A stretch of 64,000 bases of DNA from assembly GCA_030272585.1 (NCBI GenBank), contig BSYQ01000015.1, forward strand, positions 1,426,001 through 1,490,000, written 5' to 3'. Positions 1-11,424 of this stretch are shown here, piece by piece. A model generated the notes under the pieces. The model did no database searches, had not been told where the DNA came from, and saw nothing but the letters and a program-made list of their open reading frames with translations. This DNA is from Bryopsis sp. KO-2023. Its lineage: Eukaryota > Chlorophyta > Ulvophyceae > Bryopsidales > Bryopsidaceae. How positions within the stretch are numbered: position 1 is the stretch's first letter; the number at the start of each line of letters is the position of its first letter. Both the position numbers and the translations under genes were made by a program.

Positions 1-158
1 TCAGAAGGAAGGCCTTTTTGCATTGGTACACTGGGGAGGGAATGGACGAAATGGAATTCACTGAGGCAGAGTCAAATATGAACGACCTCGTTGCTGAATA
101 CCAGCAATATCAGGAGGCACCAGCCGACGAGGAATTCGACAGCGACGAGGAAATGTAG
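1..158 (+). CDS. TUBB: beta-tubulin, C-terminal end (partial)
   Basis: This is the last 52 codons of a beta-tubulin gene whose 5' part lies outside the window. The frame starts at base 3 and ends at the TAG at 156-158. It reads through the highly conserved C-terminal helix region ([18 protein letters not shown], then [18 protein letters not shown]), which is diagnostic of beta- rather than alpha-tubulin. The acidic tail is short and ends DSDEEM, without the longer glutamate-rich tail of many homologues. Tubulin beta pairs with alpha to form microtubules, and the acidic tail faces the lattice exterior where motors and modifying enzymes bind. No intron interrupts this segment. Identity is very secure; only isotype and upstream structure are unknown. 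Confidence 0.97.
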   Translation, partial: RRKAFLHWYTGEGMDEMEFTEAESNMNDLVAEYQQYQEAPADEEFDSDEEM

Positions 159-1086
159 GGCAGGGAATTCTGGAGCAGTGGGTTTCTTCTAAGCGGGTTG
201 CAGTGGGGAGCAACATAGATGTTAACTAGAGTCGATGTATGTATCATTTGAAGGGAAGTTCGTCGGGGATATGGCGAGGGAAGTGCTTGAGCTGTGTTTA
301 TTTGGAGTGTATCCGTTTTCATAGACCCTGCAGTTTTGTAACGGCTGTCCCAAAACTTATCAGTTGCTATGAGTTTGAACCCATCTCTCTGACGCCTCTT
401 TTTTAGAAATCGTGACCGAATGCTGTGGCGATGCTCTAGAAACTAGAGTCTAGTTTGACCTGAATGCGACAACTCCCCAAGCCCACACGCCAAAAACGTT
501 ATCGTGTGTATAATAACCGAAACAAAGCAAAAACAGGTTCTCCCTGATCAGATGAATGCGAGAATTCTCAGACACTGCAAAATTCAGGGTTGCTCATTAG
601 GCGGAACTGTGTTCGCGCGCGCGGACCCCCAATGGCTTGTCCTGAACCTTTCCTCAGGCTTTTCTTCCACCTGCTCGGTCAGGTCTCGAGAAGCGCATCC
701 TCGCAGGCCGTAGGGATGGTGCGATTGGGCCGACATGGAGCGCGAACACAGGATGTGGGAACTTATGTATTGCAGTGTCAACTCCGAGAGTTAAACGCCG
801 ATCCTCTAGATGGCAGAGAGCATGGAAAAACTTGTCAATCTTCGTTGGGGGCTGTCCCAGGAGGTACCGTGGCCGAAGAGGCGTGGTGGAGAGGGCACAA
901 CGGAGTAAGCGCGTCGCCAGGTTCGAACCTCACTTGTGGAAGTGCTTTTTCCAACATCCGTTTATTCAAGTCTGCAAGCATACAATTCCGAGTTCTGCAA
1001 AACTCAACGACAACTGGACTCGCTGTGGTGTGAATGGCTAAGGTGGCGGAGTCCTGCAGGTACCCGCATAGAAGGGAGGAGTGAAG
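159..1086. other. spacer between beta-tubulin and the LysM gene
   Basis: This 0.9 kb stretch should hold the beta-tubulin 3' UTR and the promoter and 5' UTR of the next gene. Several open frames exist (for example 590-1033 on +), but none shows recognisable protein similarity or clean exon borders. No RNA gene was seen. Confidence 0.6.
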
Positions 1087-3431
1087 ATGGGATCTGCAGT
1101 AAAGGGAACTGTCGGAGTTCTGTACCTCTTATTCCTTACTGTAAGTTGTACCCGCTATTCAAGACGAGCTGGGAGCAACTGTCGAAATATCGACAAGCAC
1201 GAGTGTGTCAAGCGTGATCCAGGTGGGGTGCTCGCCAGCTTGGCCGCTAGAGAAGGAACAGAACAGCCATCAAGTGGGTGCGCGCGCTTGCATAACCTTC
1301 TGCTTCAGCACTGACATGGGCTTGCTCTTGGATGCAGTGGAGTGCGGTGGACAACAGTGCCTCGCCCCTTCCGTTTGCCGAGTCAAGAAAAAAGACTGCA
1401 GCGGAGGAAGTAAGTTCTGCAAGCAGAATCTGGAGTTGCTGTGATTTGTTCCACCAGACACCTCACAAACAAATCAAACAGAGAAAGTCCCATGCTTGAA
1501 TTAAGCAGTGCAAATAAAAAAATAGCACATCCTAGACTTGACCCAGACAACAATGTGTGTGTGTATATGTTCAGATGACGGCAATGGTGGTGGATGCGCT
1601 CCGGTGTGTGGTCAAGGTATGTGACTCCATTAATGCAGTCTTCCAGTTGGGCACCAGTCAACAGCAGAAATGCCAGGAAACATCTAAAACGAGAAACGCT
1701 ATGTCTATGAAAAAATAAACAAAAAAAGAAAGCTCCTTCCCCTTCCGACCTAACCCCACTCAGCCGATCAAATCGCCGCTACAGAACTTTCCTCAATGTC
1801 GAGAGAGACGAGAAAACCAGGGGAAGGAGCCAGGGGTTGACACACATTCCATCTTTGTGAATGCAGTGGGGACACCATGTGGAGATCCGAACAATGGGCT
1901 GCTGTGCAAGTTTGACGAAGCATGTGTCGACAGCAATGGATGCAATCCATTGGGGCTGGATCCCAGCTGCATACCATCCAACACCTGCCAGAAAAAAGGT
2001 GCGAGTGTGTTCACCTATTCCAATCACACAGAGAAGTTGTCCGTAAGCTAGGTCTGACTGGGTCGATGATTAACAGCAACATCATTCCAGTTCGAATTTG
2101 CATAATCCAGAGGTGACAGGCACTCCCCTTTGCATTTTTCTTGGGTGTTTGATTTTCAGACGACTGGGACATAGACCCAGCTTTTGTCGACGTGAAGTGT
2201 TCTTCATTCCACGTAATAACGAGCAACGATACCTGTGGAAGCTTGCTTGAGACTTGGGGGATGCACACAGCGAGGTTTTTTCGATTGAATCAAGGATTCG
2301 ATTGCAACAATGTCACACCAGGAGGCCAAGTGTGCAGTGCCGGCCGTGTTTTGTACAAAGGTAAGAACGATGCATGCAATGATCTGAAAAATATGAAAAT
2401 ATGACATATGAAAACCACACATTGACGAGCATTTGCATACGACGGAACAAAGTGAAACCTTTACCCTGATTTAGCCCTCCCCTGAATCATTGTCAGAACA
2501 AAAATTCCATACTTAGAAAATTTGGCTCAGAAAAAGAAGAGATTTGTGTCGTTTCCTCAGTCCATCAAAAAGTCTGACTACAGAGCGTCGGGTTGATTTT
2601 TTGTTTACATTACGATTGGGGTTATTATACGCAGAGCCACAATGTGGTGGGTTCGACTCCCACTGCGAGGCAGGATTCGAATGCGTAGCCAATGCCGACT
2701 GTGAGTTCAACACAGGTATGTCTGCCCTCGTTTCTTTTTTCTTTTCATTTCCTTGCAGCCCCTCCCCCCCCCCCCAAAAAAAAAAGAAACAAAAGAAACA
2801 ATAATAATAATGACAATTTAAAATTATCTGGAGTGGTGGGGTCGGTTGGATCCATCTTGGAGCTATTTCGATTGTCTCCATCACAAAAGACTGTTCAGAT
2901 GACGTCGAAACAAGTGCTTTGAAAAAATTCAGCTGATGGGTGAAACTTTTTGGGGCTCTTGTTTTCCCAGTCGATGCCAAGCAGTCCGAGTGCACAGAGG
3001 AAACTTACGAAGTCTGCGAACCTCCCCCTGGTAAATCCCTCACCTTCATGCTTCCTTGTGTATTTCATTTTCTTTTTTGAGCAATTGTTTTCAATCGATA
3101 AACACCGAGTCTTGCTCATCTTGTTAATTTTATCTTTTCCCAATTTTTTTTTATTCCATCGTGGCTGAAATGCTCATCAAGCAGCCCATCCACTGTGCAA
3201 ACGGATGACGTCTTTTTTTTTCTTGAAATCATTATTTGAGATGCAATTTTCTATGTGTTTTTTTTTTCTTCTTCAGATGGTGATAAGGAGCTCTGCGGGG
3301 ACAGACTCTGTGACGATGGTTACGTTTGCAAAAAAAGATCGGCTCGTGTGTGTGGCCGCCACCATGAAAACTTCCGCAAAATCATCCACTCAAGATTGAA
3401 AACCCTCAGAGGTCGGTCCGACAACCCATGA
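1087..3431 (+). CDS. secreted cysteine-rich protein with a LysM-like domain (copy 1)
   Basis: Eight exons: 1087-1222, 1338-1409, 1575-1616, 1867-1998, 2160-2360, 2635-2715, 2971-3030, 3277-3431; 292 residues. All seven introns are GT-AG and phase 1. The N-terminus (about residues 1-20, MGSAVKGTVGVLYLLFL) looks like a signal peptide, so the product is probably secreted or cell-surface. Residues 141-186 match the fungal-type LysM pattern: DTC, a tryptophan, FxxLNxGxDC and PGGQVC. LysM domains bind chitin, peptidoglycan or other GlcNAc polymers. The domain is flanked by short modules with paired cysteines (VECGG, TPCGDP, EPQCGG, ELCGDRLC), probably disulphide-bonded. The start at 1087 is chosen because the signal peptide follows it. 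A paralogue lies on the other strand at 6047-7490. The gene model is secure; ligand and role are inferred. Confidence 0.85.
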
Positions 3432-4875
3432 CTAAGCATCCATCAGATACCTGTTTATGACTTATACAGGGGAATGTTAAATATTTTTTTGCATCCATCC
3501 TCGCTGAATATTTGTAAAAAACAAACAAACAGAGCTGATAAAAATAATGCCAACTAAATAGTCAAGGGTGCCACAGGTCTTTGAGACATTGAATATCTTT
3601 TTAGGCCAAATTCTGTGGTACATCATGTTTTGCTTCGTCTTTTTTGGTTGTTTTTTCCCTGGAGAAAACTGCTCCAAGGTCGACGAGTCCAGAAACTCAA
3701 AACTCAAAACTGCAATAATCAGTTGTCGAATTCTCTGCCTATTTTCTGGGCACCCTGGCCAGTTCAATAACAAACCAAAATAAAATGGAACTCGGCAGTG
3801 GAAAAATGGCAGTGGTTTTTTCTTGGGTGTATGACAGCAGGGGTCTTTTTGTGTTTTGACAGTTGCACCATCAAGAAGCATCACCAAGTATATTCGGTTT
3901 GGTTGATTTAAAAAAAAAGAAAAAAAAGAAAAAAAAAAGGAAAGAAGTGATCTCAGAGCACCCACAGCGTTTTGCAGCAATCCTTTGGTTTCGTGATAAT
4001 CGACAAGAATTAAAAATAATAAAATGGGTCACCGTCAGTTTGACCGGTTTCACATCGGCTGGCAACTTTTGTGAAGAAAAGTTATCCACTTTTCTTAAAT
4101 TAGGCATCTCTTTTGGTGTGCAGGTGTGAAAGTGTTAAGTTAATATGTTAATTTAAAAGTATTGAAGGTGTTGGTGGGGGGTGCAGCATCGAGGATTTTT
4201 TTTTTTTTTTTTTAACTCGACCTTGTACGGTTGTTTGAGAAACCATGTTCATAATGAGGTATCTCACCGACCGATATTGGAATGAAGTTTCAGATAATGT
4301 AACGGTTCTGAGCAGGCGTTAAGCTGCAAACTTTGAAACTGTGTGGGAAGTTGAATCAGATTCTGGGCAGAAACTGCAACAGTATAAGATTGGTATTGAA
4401 AGTGGGGTGAATTTACCGCTTCTTTTGGTGAAGTCCCCAGAAAGATACCTTCTTTGAAATCGAATTTCCAGGATCTGAGCTGCGCTGCCGAAACCAGTGT
4501 CTATGGATGCAAATCAACCAGGAGGCCAGGATGTTGAATGGAACCCAATTAGTAATGATGACGGTGAATGTTTTTCACTTTCTTTTTTCTTTTTTGAATG
4601 TATTACATCGAGTAAAATAGCCCCATGTGGGCTGTCCGCTGTGGAAATGAGCGAGAATCGGCCCTTCTCACCTTGGTTGAATCAACCGTTCATATCCTTT
4701 GATTTTTTTTTCTCCTTGTTTCGAGATTTTATTTCCACATTAAATGTGTTATAAAATATTGGTTTTGGAATGAGCATTAGAAGAACGTGGCTCGAAACAA
4801 TGAAATATAGAGTGCAACATCTCCTTCAACTAATCCAGTTAGATGCTGAGCCGAAAAAAAACCCTTTATCAGGTA
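3432..4875. other. spacer downstream of LysM copy 1
   Basis: AT-rich spacer with A and T runs (3910-3940, 4198-4214). A block beginning after the acceptor-like ttccag at 4465-4470 reads as a short cysteine-containing frame (C-C-C-C before a stop) and shares a short string with the LysM exon of copy 1. It may be a relic exon, but I cannot place it in a gene. Nothing else was recognised. Confidence 0.4.
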
Positions 4876-5423
4876 CAGTAGACGCCGCTTTATTAACCCC
4901 ATTCGGGCCACGCCTTTTCGGGCTAATAAAGCGATTGGTTAACAATCCGATGTCCGACATTTCCCCTCTCCCAGACGCGCACGCATTCGAATCAAACTCT
5001 AAAGAACTCGTTAATAGTGGTCTGGCGGTTGAAACGCCGTCGAAGGAACTCCATGATCCCGTCTTGGGTCGTTCTCGGTGACGGAAAGGTCTTGTCGAGC
5101 ACGAGTCGCAGGTTATGACGTCCAGAAACAGATACAGAAGTTCGACAGTTACATATTCATATTGCAGTGCGTTCATTTTTTCAGCCGTTTCATATTCTCT
5201 ATGCATTCAGTTCACTTTGTTCGACTGTTTTCGAATTCCCTTTGCACTGCGCGTTCTTCGTTCGACCATTCGCATATGAAATTCGCGAGTGGCGTGGTTA
5301 ATTAGCCGACGGCCGGGCTGATTAAACGATGGCTCCCACCCCCTGAAAATTCCGTTCCTGGCGATTTGGGCTAAGAAAGCGGCGGGGTTAATTATCCGAT
5401 GGTTATTAAAGCGGCGTCTACTG
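4876..5423. mobile_element. pogo/Tigger-like MITE
   Basis: A 548 bp non-coding element bounded by terminal inverted repeats. The left end begins CAGTAGACGCCGCTTTATTA. The right end, read in reverse complement, is the same over about 25 bp with one mismatch. Both ends are flanked by TA (4874-4875 and 5424-5425), the target duplication expected for Tc1/mariner/pogo elements. The CAG start and C/T-rich TIR fit the pogo/Tigger branch. Inside, a motif close to GGTTAATTATCCGATGG occurs near 4937, 5297 and 5387, which could be transposase-binding sites. No transposase frame is present, so the element is non-autonomous. It sits between the two LysM paralogues. The element itself is clear; the family assignment is from the TIR pattern only. 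Confidence 0.85.
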
Positions 5424-6046
5424 TATCATGAAATGGAAACGCGTGCATGCATACGATTCGTTCAACTTCCCTTTTGAATAATGAACCTCGTGTAATGTTT
5501 TATATTTTTGTCCATATCGTATTGAAGGATCTTTTATATGTATGTGCAACAATAAAAGAATAGTAATTCGTTGACTGATTCCAATCCTCGTTTCAACGTT
5601 TCAACTTGAATGAATCCAACGATTCTAAAAACAGGAAAAAAATTACATGACTAACCACCCCTCAAGAAAACGACTTCAAGAAGAAACAGTCCAGATGAGC
5701 ATCGAGCCATAACGAACGTCTCTTTTTTTAAACCAATTTTCACCGCCGATTTATTTAAAGAGTAGAATGCAACATTCCACCATTACGGTTTTGTTTTTCA
5801 AATACAACCCCAAAAAGTCTGACTAGAAAACACTGCTCCCACGGACAAAAATATCACGATGATTTCCTCCACCCATCATGCATTTTATTTAAAAATCGGC
5901 CAATCGATGCATCCCCCCCGCCCCCAACACATCGATTGGCTCGCAGGAATAGTATGTGTACATAGAATGTATTTTAGATGATTGACCCTCGAAATGCCCC
6001 CCAAGATTCAAAAAAACCAAATTGCTCCTTTGTTTACGCTGTAAAC
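5424..6046. other. spacer and 3' flank of LysM copy 2
   Basis: AT-rich, no gene seen. It contains an 11-bp perfect stem (GCCAATCGATG at 5899-5909 pairing with 5930-5940, loop 20 nt), about 110-150 bases downstream of the stop of the minus-strand LysM gene, so it may lie in that gene's 3' UTR. Confidence 0.5.
5899..5940 (-). other. predicted hairpin in the 3' flank of LysM copy 2
   Basis: Eleven-base perfect inverted repeat with a 20-base C-rich loop. On the minus strand it would be a G-rich-loop hairpin after the stop codon at 6047. It could be a 3' UTR or RNA-processing structure, or chance; there is no independent support. Confidence 0.4.
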
Positions 6047-7490
6047 TCACGGTCCTAGAGACAGAGTTGGGCAGACTTGTGTGGAAACGATTTCACACTT
6101 CTCATCGCTGTAGCACACGTTGTTTCCACACAGGGACGCCCCCGTTCCGTCAGTCAGACAGGTGTATTCCACCTTTTTGGCACAGACTGGCTCCTCAGCA
6201 GCCACCTCGGAGCAAGTCTCCCGAGTGGCGCACTCCGAACCAGCTTCGCAGATTTGACCGTCCCCACAGGTCTCCTCTGTGTGTGCACCGATACTCAGTC
6301 CAAATATAAAATGAGATTCTCCTTATTGTTGTGATTTTTTTTTTGATTTTGTTGTTCATTTTTCGATGGAGAATTTTTTTTTCAGTTTGGATGAGTTTTC
6401 TGGAAAGCCCTAAAACGACTCAGTTGAATTTCTAACAGTTTTTGAGTTCTCACAGAAGCAAGTTTGGTGTTGGTATGATAAATCCATATTATATGCACCT
6501 CATGACGCACATCCCCAGATGAATGCTGAGAATCCTTTTCAGGTTTTTCGGAGAAGTGAGATCGGTGAACTTTGCTTCTAAAGACTTTGTTTCTAAGTAG
6601 AGTGGAAAAGCAACGAAACGGCCATGTTCAAAATTGTGTTAGCTGACCTTTGATTTTGGCAGTGGCCTCGATGCAAATGGTCTTTCCCACGATATTATCC
6701 TTGCAAGAGAATCCGGCGTTCATTTTGTAGAACTTTGTCTCCGACATGACGAGCCCCCCCCATATCTTCTGTGTTTCGAACAGAGTAGGGCAGTCCATAT
6801 CCTCATCAATTTTATACTTCTCCTTGCACACAACCTCGATGGCTGCTGGATCCATGTCGAATGGGTCTGAAAACGCGCACCACCGATTACTACACTCACG
6901 CAGCGTCCCTCAAAATTTCGGGCTAGCGACTCCGCGAAAACACATATCTTACCTATAGCGGCGCACGTGAATGTATCCTTGCAGACCTCGAAATAGCCAC
7001 CCCCCACTGATTTCGATTTCCAGCCGACGTAAGATTTCTTCTTGGTGGCGTGGATGAGCTTGCATTTCTTATCCGAGATGCACTCCTCGTTGTACCCACA
7101 GAACAAACCGTCGGCGTCATTTCCGTCGTGTCCGCAGGCTGTTTTGATTTCCTTGCAGAAATCCTCCTCCTCGCAGACGGTTTCGTACCAAACCTTCGTG
7201 TCGCAAGACTCCTTGAACTCAGTCGCGCAGTGGCCGAAGCAAATATCGCCACCACATTCCACTGCAAAATTGACACCATACGCCCACTTTCAACCCCGAT
7301 TCTTACAGCCCATGTCCGCTGGGGACATCCACACCGCGTTTAGACCGTATTAGTAAGCTGCTCCACTGATTTGCCCTTCGAGCGTACCTGCGTTCTGCTT
7401 GACACAAGTGAAGTCCTCCTGGACGAAACATCCTGAATAGGCAGCGGAGGCGGCCACAGCCAAAGCCAGCAAAATGGTGAACTTCATCAT
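6047..7490 (-). CDS. secreted cysteine-rich protein with a LysM-like domain (copy 2)
   Basis: Minus strand, four exons in order of translation: 7490-7388, 7261-6953, 6866-6648, 6276-6047; 286 residues. Every intron is phase 1. The N-terminus (MMKFTILLALAVAASAAYSG) is a classical signal peptide. The first splice joins NA|VECGGD, exactly matching DP|VECGG in copy 1, so the genes are homologous. Residues 151-202 hold the LysM-like domain (DCPTLFE, a tryptophan, FYKMNAGFSC and GKTIC). The C-terminal exon adds a cysteine-rich segment (ETCGDGQICEAGSECAT) resembling the EPQCGG module of copy 1. Exon 2 here covers what is split into exons 2-4 in copy 1, so introns were lost here or gained there. Predicted role: extracellular binding of a GlcNAc-containing polymer; ligand unknown. 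Confidence 0.85.
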
Positions 7491-8474
7491 CTACGCCGGG
7501 GGAGGCGTCGTTTGTTCAGACAGAAAAACTTTATTTCTTGGCTCGGAAAGCGCGGCACTTGCGATCAATACGACAGGGTGAGCGCCTTGATGCGAGTACA
7601 GTGCCCGTGTTGAGGGTTCTAACTTCGAAACCTACGAGAAGCATAGCACCCACTTGGCTATGAGGTTCGTCTTTCCTCATTCGAATGCAATCATACGGCG
7701 AGCTGTCGAGACGTACCTTTTTTGTTTTCCCTCTAGCTTGTGGCTCCACTGGTCCCGTTCAGGAGTTGTTTCGTCCGACTTTAACTGAAGTAGAATCGCC
7801 CCTGGGCAGGGTTTCTTTTGTTGGGGTTGGAATATATCCTCCCTTGTTGTGCAGTCTGTCATGCGTGGGCTTGTTGGATGTTCAGTGGCCCACATTCGCT
7901 GCCGCTGGCGGTTCAGAGAGAACACGTGGCTCATCACTGGTCTCCACCTTGTGGTATTGTGGAAAGTTGAATTCAAGACGTTGCAAAACCCACAGAAACT
8001 AACGGAGGAGCTGACAAAACGACCTCTTTCGAAATGTGTCCTGGATGCGTGTGTGCATATATGGACACCAATGTCTCGATCAACAACATCAAAAATTGAA
8101 CCGTTCATCAACTTCTGGCCGAGTGCATCCACAGGCCCACTCCGTACCACAGCTGAGGCGGATACCTACCTAGGTAGCGGAGAGGCCTCTCTGCGGTAGC
8201 CCCGAGTGTCAGAATTACATTTCAACATTGCAGTCATTAAACAAACCTGTTGGCTTTTAGACTGATTTCTATGTCTGAGGTGTTCCCCTCAGATCTCGCT
8301 GGAATATGCGCGCAACGATCAGAATTCTGAATACTTCGGTGAATGCCAGAAACACCCAGCTGCGATTAAAAAGAAAAGCTTATTCACCCCGACTCGATTT
8401 GACCCCGCTTTTCAACAGACACTTGCGGTGATTCTGATTCTCCCCGTGTACGCAGTGGGTATCGCCAGCTCGTC
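7491..8474. other. divergent spacer between LysM copy 2 and the LRR gene
   Basis: About 1 kb between two genes read outward, so it should hold both promoters and 5' UTRs. Long overlapping frames exist on both strands (7677-8150 minus, 7849-8199 plus), but no domain or splice structure supports them. No TATA-like box could be assigned with confidence. Confidence 0.5.
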
Positions 8475-11424
8475 ATGGGGGCTATCTTATCCACATGTCC
8501 AGCGTCCCCTGGCGAAATCCAAGCAAAGGGTGTGAAGGAGAGCGATGTTAGAGTGGACGAAACGAATGACAGTCTCAGGAGGATTATCGCGTGCCTGAAA
8601 GAAGACAACAGACGGCTCCAGCACGAAGTGTCGACCATCGTCACCGGGGAGTTCACGCGTTCCTCTTTGCGAACGGACAGGAACGCCGACATTTCAACGG
8701 TGCGTATGCACTTTCCTTATCCACTTGAGACAAATATGATGTTCAGAATGGTTTTCTTGATAGTAAAGAAAATTTGAATACCTCCAAGCAACATTCTATC
8801 GTTTCTTACACGCCAACTAAGGCTCGGAGAATGCATTTACTTTTGGACGTCGTCGCTGTCCAGAGAAACAGCGGCAAAAGGGCTCGTTAAGTCTGGAGTT
8901 GGGCATCGATCCATGAAACCCAAGTGTAGCGACCGTTCTCGTTGTGTCGAGCTGATTACATGTATGTAATACACATATTCAACCCTGCTTTGTTTGCAGC
9001 CAGTCCGCTTGGACCAACGACCTGCATTTATTGCGGAGCTCCTGGCTTTGAACCCAGACAGCCCTCTTGTCGAGCTTTGGAGGAAAGATCTCGCACTTTC
9101 CGAGCTGCAAGGTGTTTACGTGGAGGATGGGGAGATGATCGGCCTGTAAGAACGTCGAAGAGCTCCGCCAAAACATTTGTTGGAAATGCTTCACTTTCCC
9201 TGCTGTTGTCGACTTGCCACTTGAAGAAAAATATAAGAATGATACTTCAGGAAACGCACACCACAAAGAGTCCTGTCTGACAATCTAAGAATCGCTTGGA
9301 TGAGCCATATGGGCTGCAACAGTTGTGAATTAAGCGAAAATATGATGGTATGTATGCTGTTCTAAGCTCGCAGGAACTTCTTTGTCTGCTCAGGGACTTG
9401 ACTTCGCAAAATATCCAACGAATACCCAAAGAGATCTCCGAGCTTCAAAGCTTAGAAATTCTGTGAGTTTTTTAAAACTGAATGACACTGAGGTGTGGAA
9501 AATCGTCAAAATTCCAACACAGAAGCCTGCATTGGATTTCTGAAAATTCAAATGTCCTGACTTGACCACAAGCACGTTGAAAAGAATCTTTTTCCTTCTT
9601 CGTTTCAAAAACAATCATCCAAGTATGCGTCGATTTAGCTATTCGTTTCGTTGTTCTGCCGCCAGGATATTGAGTCACAATCAGCTTCAGCACTTGGCCA
9701 GCGAGGTGCGTGAGCTGAAGAAGCTGCGAAAGCTGTAAGTTTTAGATCTACTGTATGAAGTTCTCAGGTCGTCTGTTTCTATGTTTGGCACGGCTCGAAG
9801 AGAACGAACCAACAAAAAGCAGCCAATCAAAAGTTGGCTCATGCCGAACAAAGCACGATACATCAAACATCAACTCCCGTCGATTTATTCAACGCTCTTT
9901 CACGGCAAAGTTTCTGAAGCCGTGCTACGCCACAAAAGCTTCTCTTCACAGCTCACAATTCTTGAGCACATTGAATCGGACAGAACAACTGAAACGTCAA
10001 TAATAAAACTAATCCCTGCGAGGAGCGTTCAGAATGTAAACGTTTCCCCCACAAAAGGCCGATTTCATTTTTGCCTTGGTCGATGCCTTGAAAAAATTTC
10101 ACGACTTCATCAAAGAGCATGGGGATAGATTCTCAGAGTGAGACTGTCGATGATGCGTCATTTGAAAGTGCAAAATAAAAAATACTTTATTTAAAAAATA
10201 TATATGTGTATATATATTATATTTTATCAACTAACATCGATGCATGCAGGTACCTGGACAACAATCGCTTGGAAAGCTTTCCCAAGGAGCTTTGCGAGTC
10301 CACAAAATTGCAATCCCTGTAAGGAAATTAAAATGCAGCATCTGCATGAGCCATATTTTCTTTTTTTTCAAAGTTTGAATGCTGAAGAGGGAGCCTTCTG
10401 TCGCGTTTTCGACTTTTGGATCTGCAGGTGGCTGCAAGGAAACAAGCTACGGACTCTACCGGATGAAATACGTCAGATGGTTGCATTACGCCGATTGTGA
10501 GTTTATAGGACGTTGTTTTTAGGTTGCTGAAACATAAGGCTGTGTATATATGCCTGCATGTGTGTGCAGTAAGAGCCCAGGTGGCTACCACAGGTTTTTA
10601 TCTTTTTGTCTTTTTTTGCACTTGTTCCAGCATGATGGAGGGTGGTGGCTCTCTTTCGCTGTGGGTTGTAATTATTGATGGCTTGATTGATTGATTGATT
10701 GATTGGCTGGAAAAAAGAACAATTACTAGGATGAGGCTTATTCAACTTTTTGCTGAATTTCGAACAATTCAATTCAATCCATTTTTTTTTCGTCTTGCGA
10801 GATTATACATTTATAACTTTTTGATGTGCGACCATCCCACAGGGAAAGGGAGCCCTTTGGAGAGAGTGATAGCTCTTTTTCGCAGCTGTGGTTTGCATTG
10901 GTTAGAATTCCTTGTGGTTTAAACACAATTTCTTTGCACGCAGGCTCGTGAGTGACAATCAATTGGAATCTCTGCCAGAGAATATGGGAAATTCGCTCTC
11001 CAATCTGAAGTCATTGTGAGTTTCCAAACGTAACCTCATTGTCCAAACTGTGTGAATATCGGTATGTGGAAATCAAAGCATTTGGAATTTGAGTGCGTGT
11101 CAAGGGGTGTGAAATATCAGCTAATGCGACAGAGCATCATGAAAAGAACAATTTCCCACTTGAAAAATCCACCAGCAAGCACTTGTTTCTTTTCCTTTTT
11201 TTTTGGGGGGGGGGGGGGATGTGCGAAGGGCATTGTTGGTGTTTAGCCAATGTATTGAATAGAAAAAGTCAGGAAGTTCATTTCTAAAAATATTAATACA
11301 TTAATAAATAGACAAAAATTAAAATTTTCATGGGCTTGCTTCACACAGGTGGCTGCATAACAACGAACTGAAAATGATCCCGGAATCTCTCGGGCGTTTT
11401 TGCAATGGCATTCACAGCGCTTAG
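8475..11424 (+). CDS. small leucine-rich-repeat protein, LRRC57-like, probably N-myristoylated
   Basis: Eight exons: 8475-8699, 9000-9145, 9394-9462, 9666-9734, 10250-10318, 10428-10496, 10944-11015, 11349-11424; 264 residues. The protein starts MGAILSTC, a good N-myristoylation context (Gly2) with a nearby Cys, so membrane anchoring is plausible. Residues up to about 120 form a helical, charged N-terminal part. After that come LRRs of the 23-residue, plant/animal intracellular type (LxxLxLxxNxLxxLPxEIxxL). Exons 3-6 are each exactly 69 bases and exon 7 is 72; each encodes one repeat, split at the same leucine codon (phase 2). The last repeat runs into the TAG at 11422-11424 without a cysteine cap. 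Function is likely protein-protein scaffolding; the specific partner is unknown. Confidence 0.85.

Noticed and set aside
2647-2663. Perfect tRNA T-arm-like sequence (GTGGG TTCGACT CCCAC)
   Set aside because: It lies inside exon 6 of LysM copy 1, and no matching acceptor stem, D-arm or anticodon arm is found upstream.
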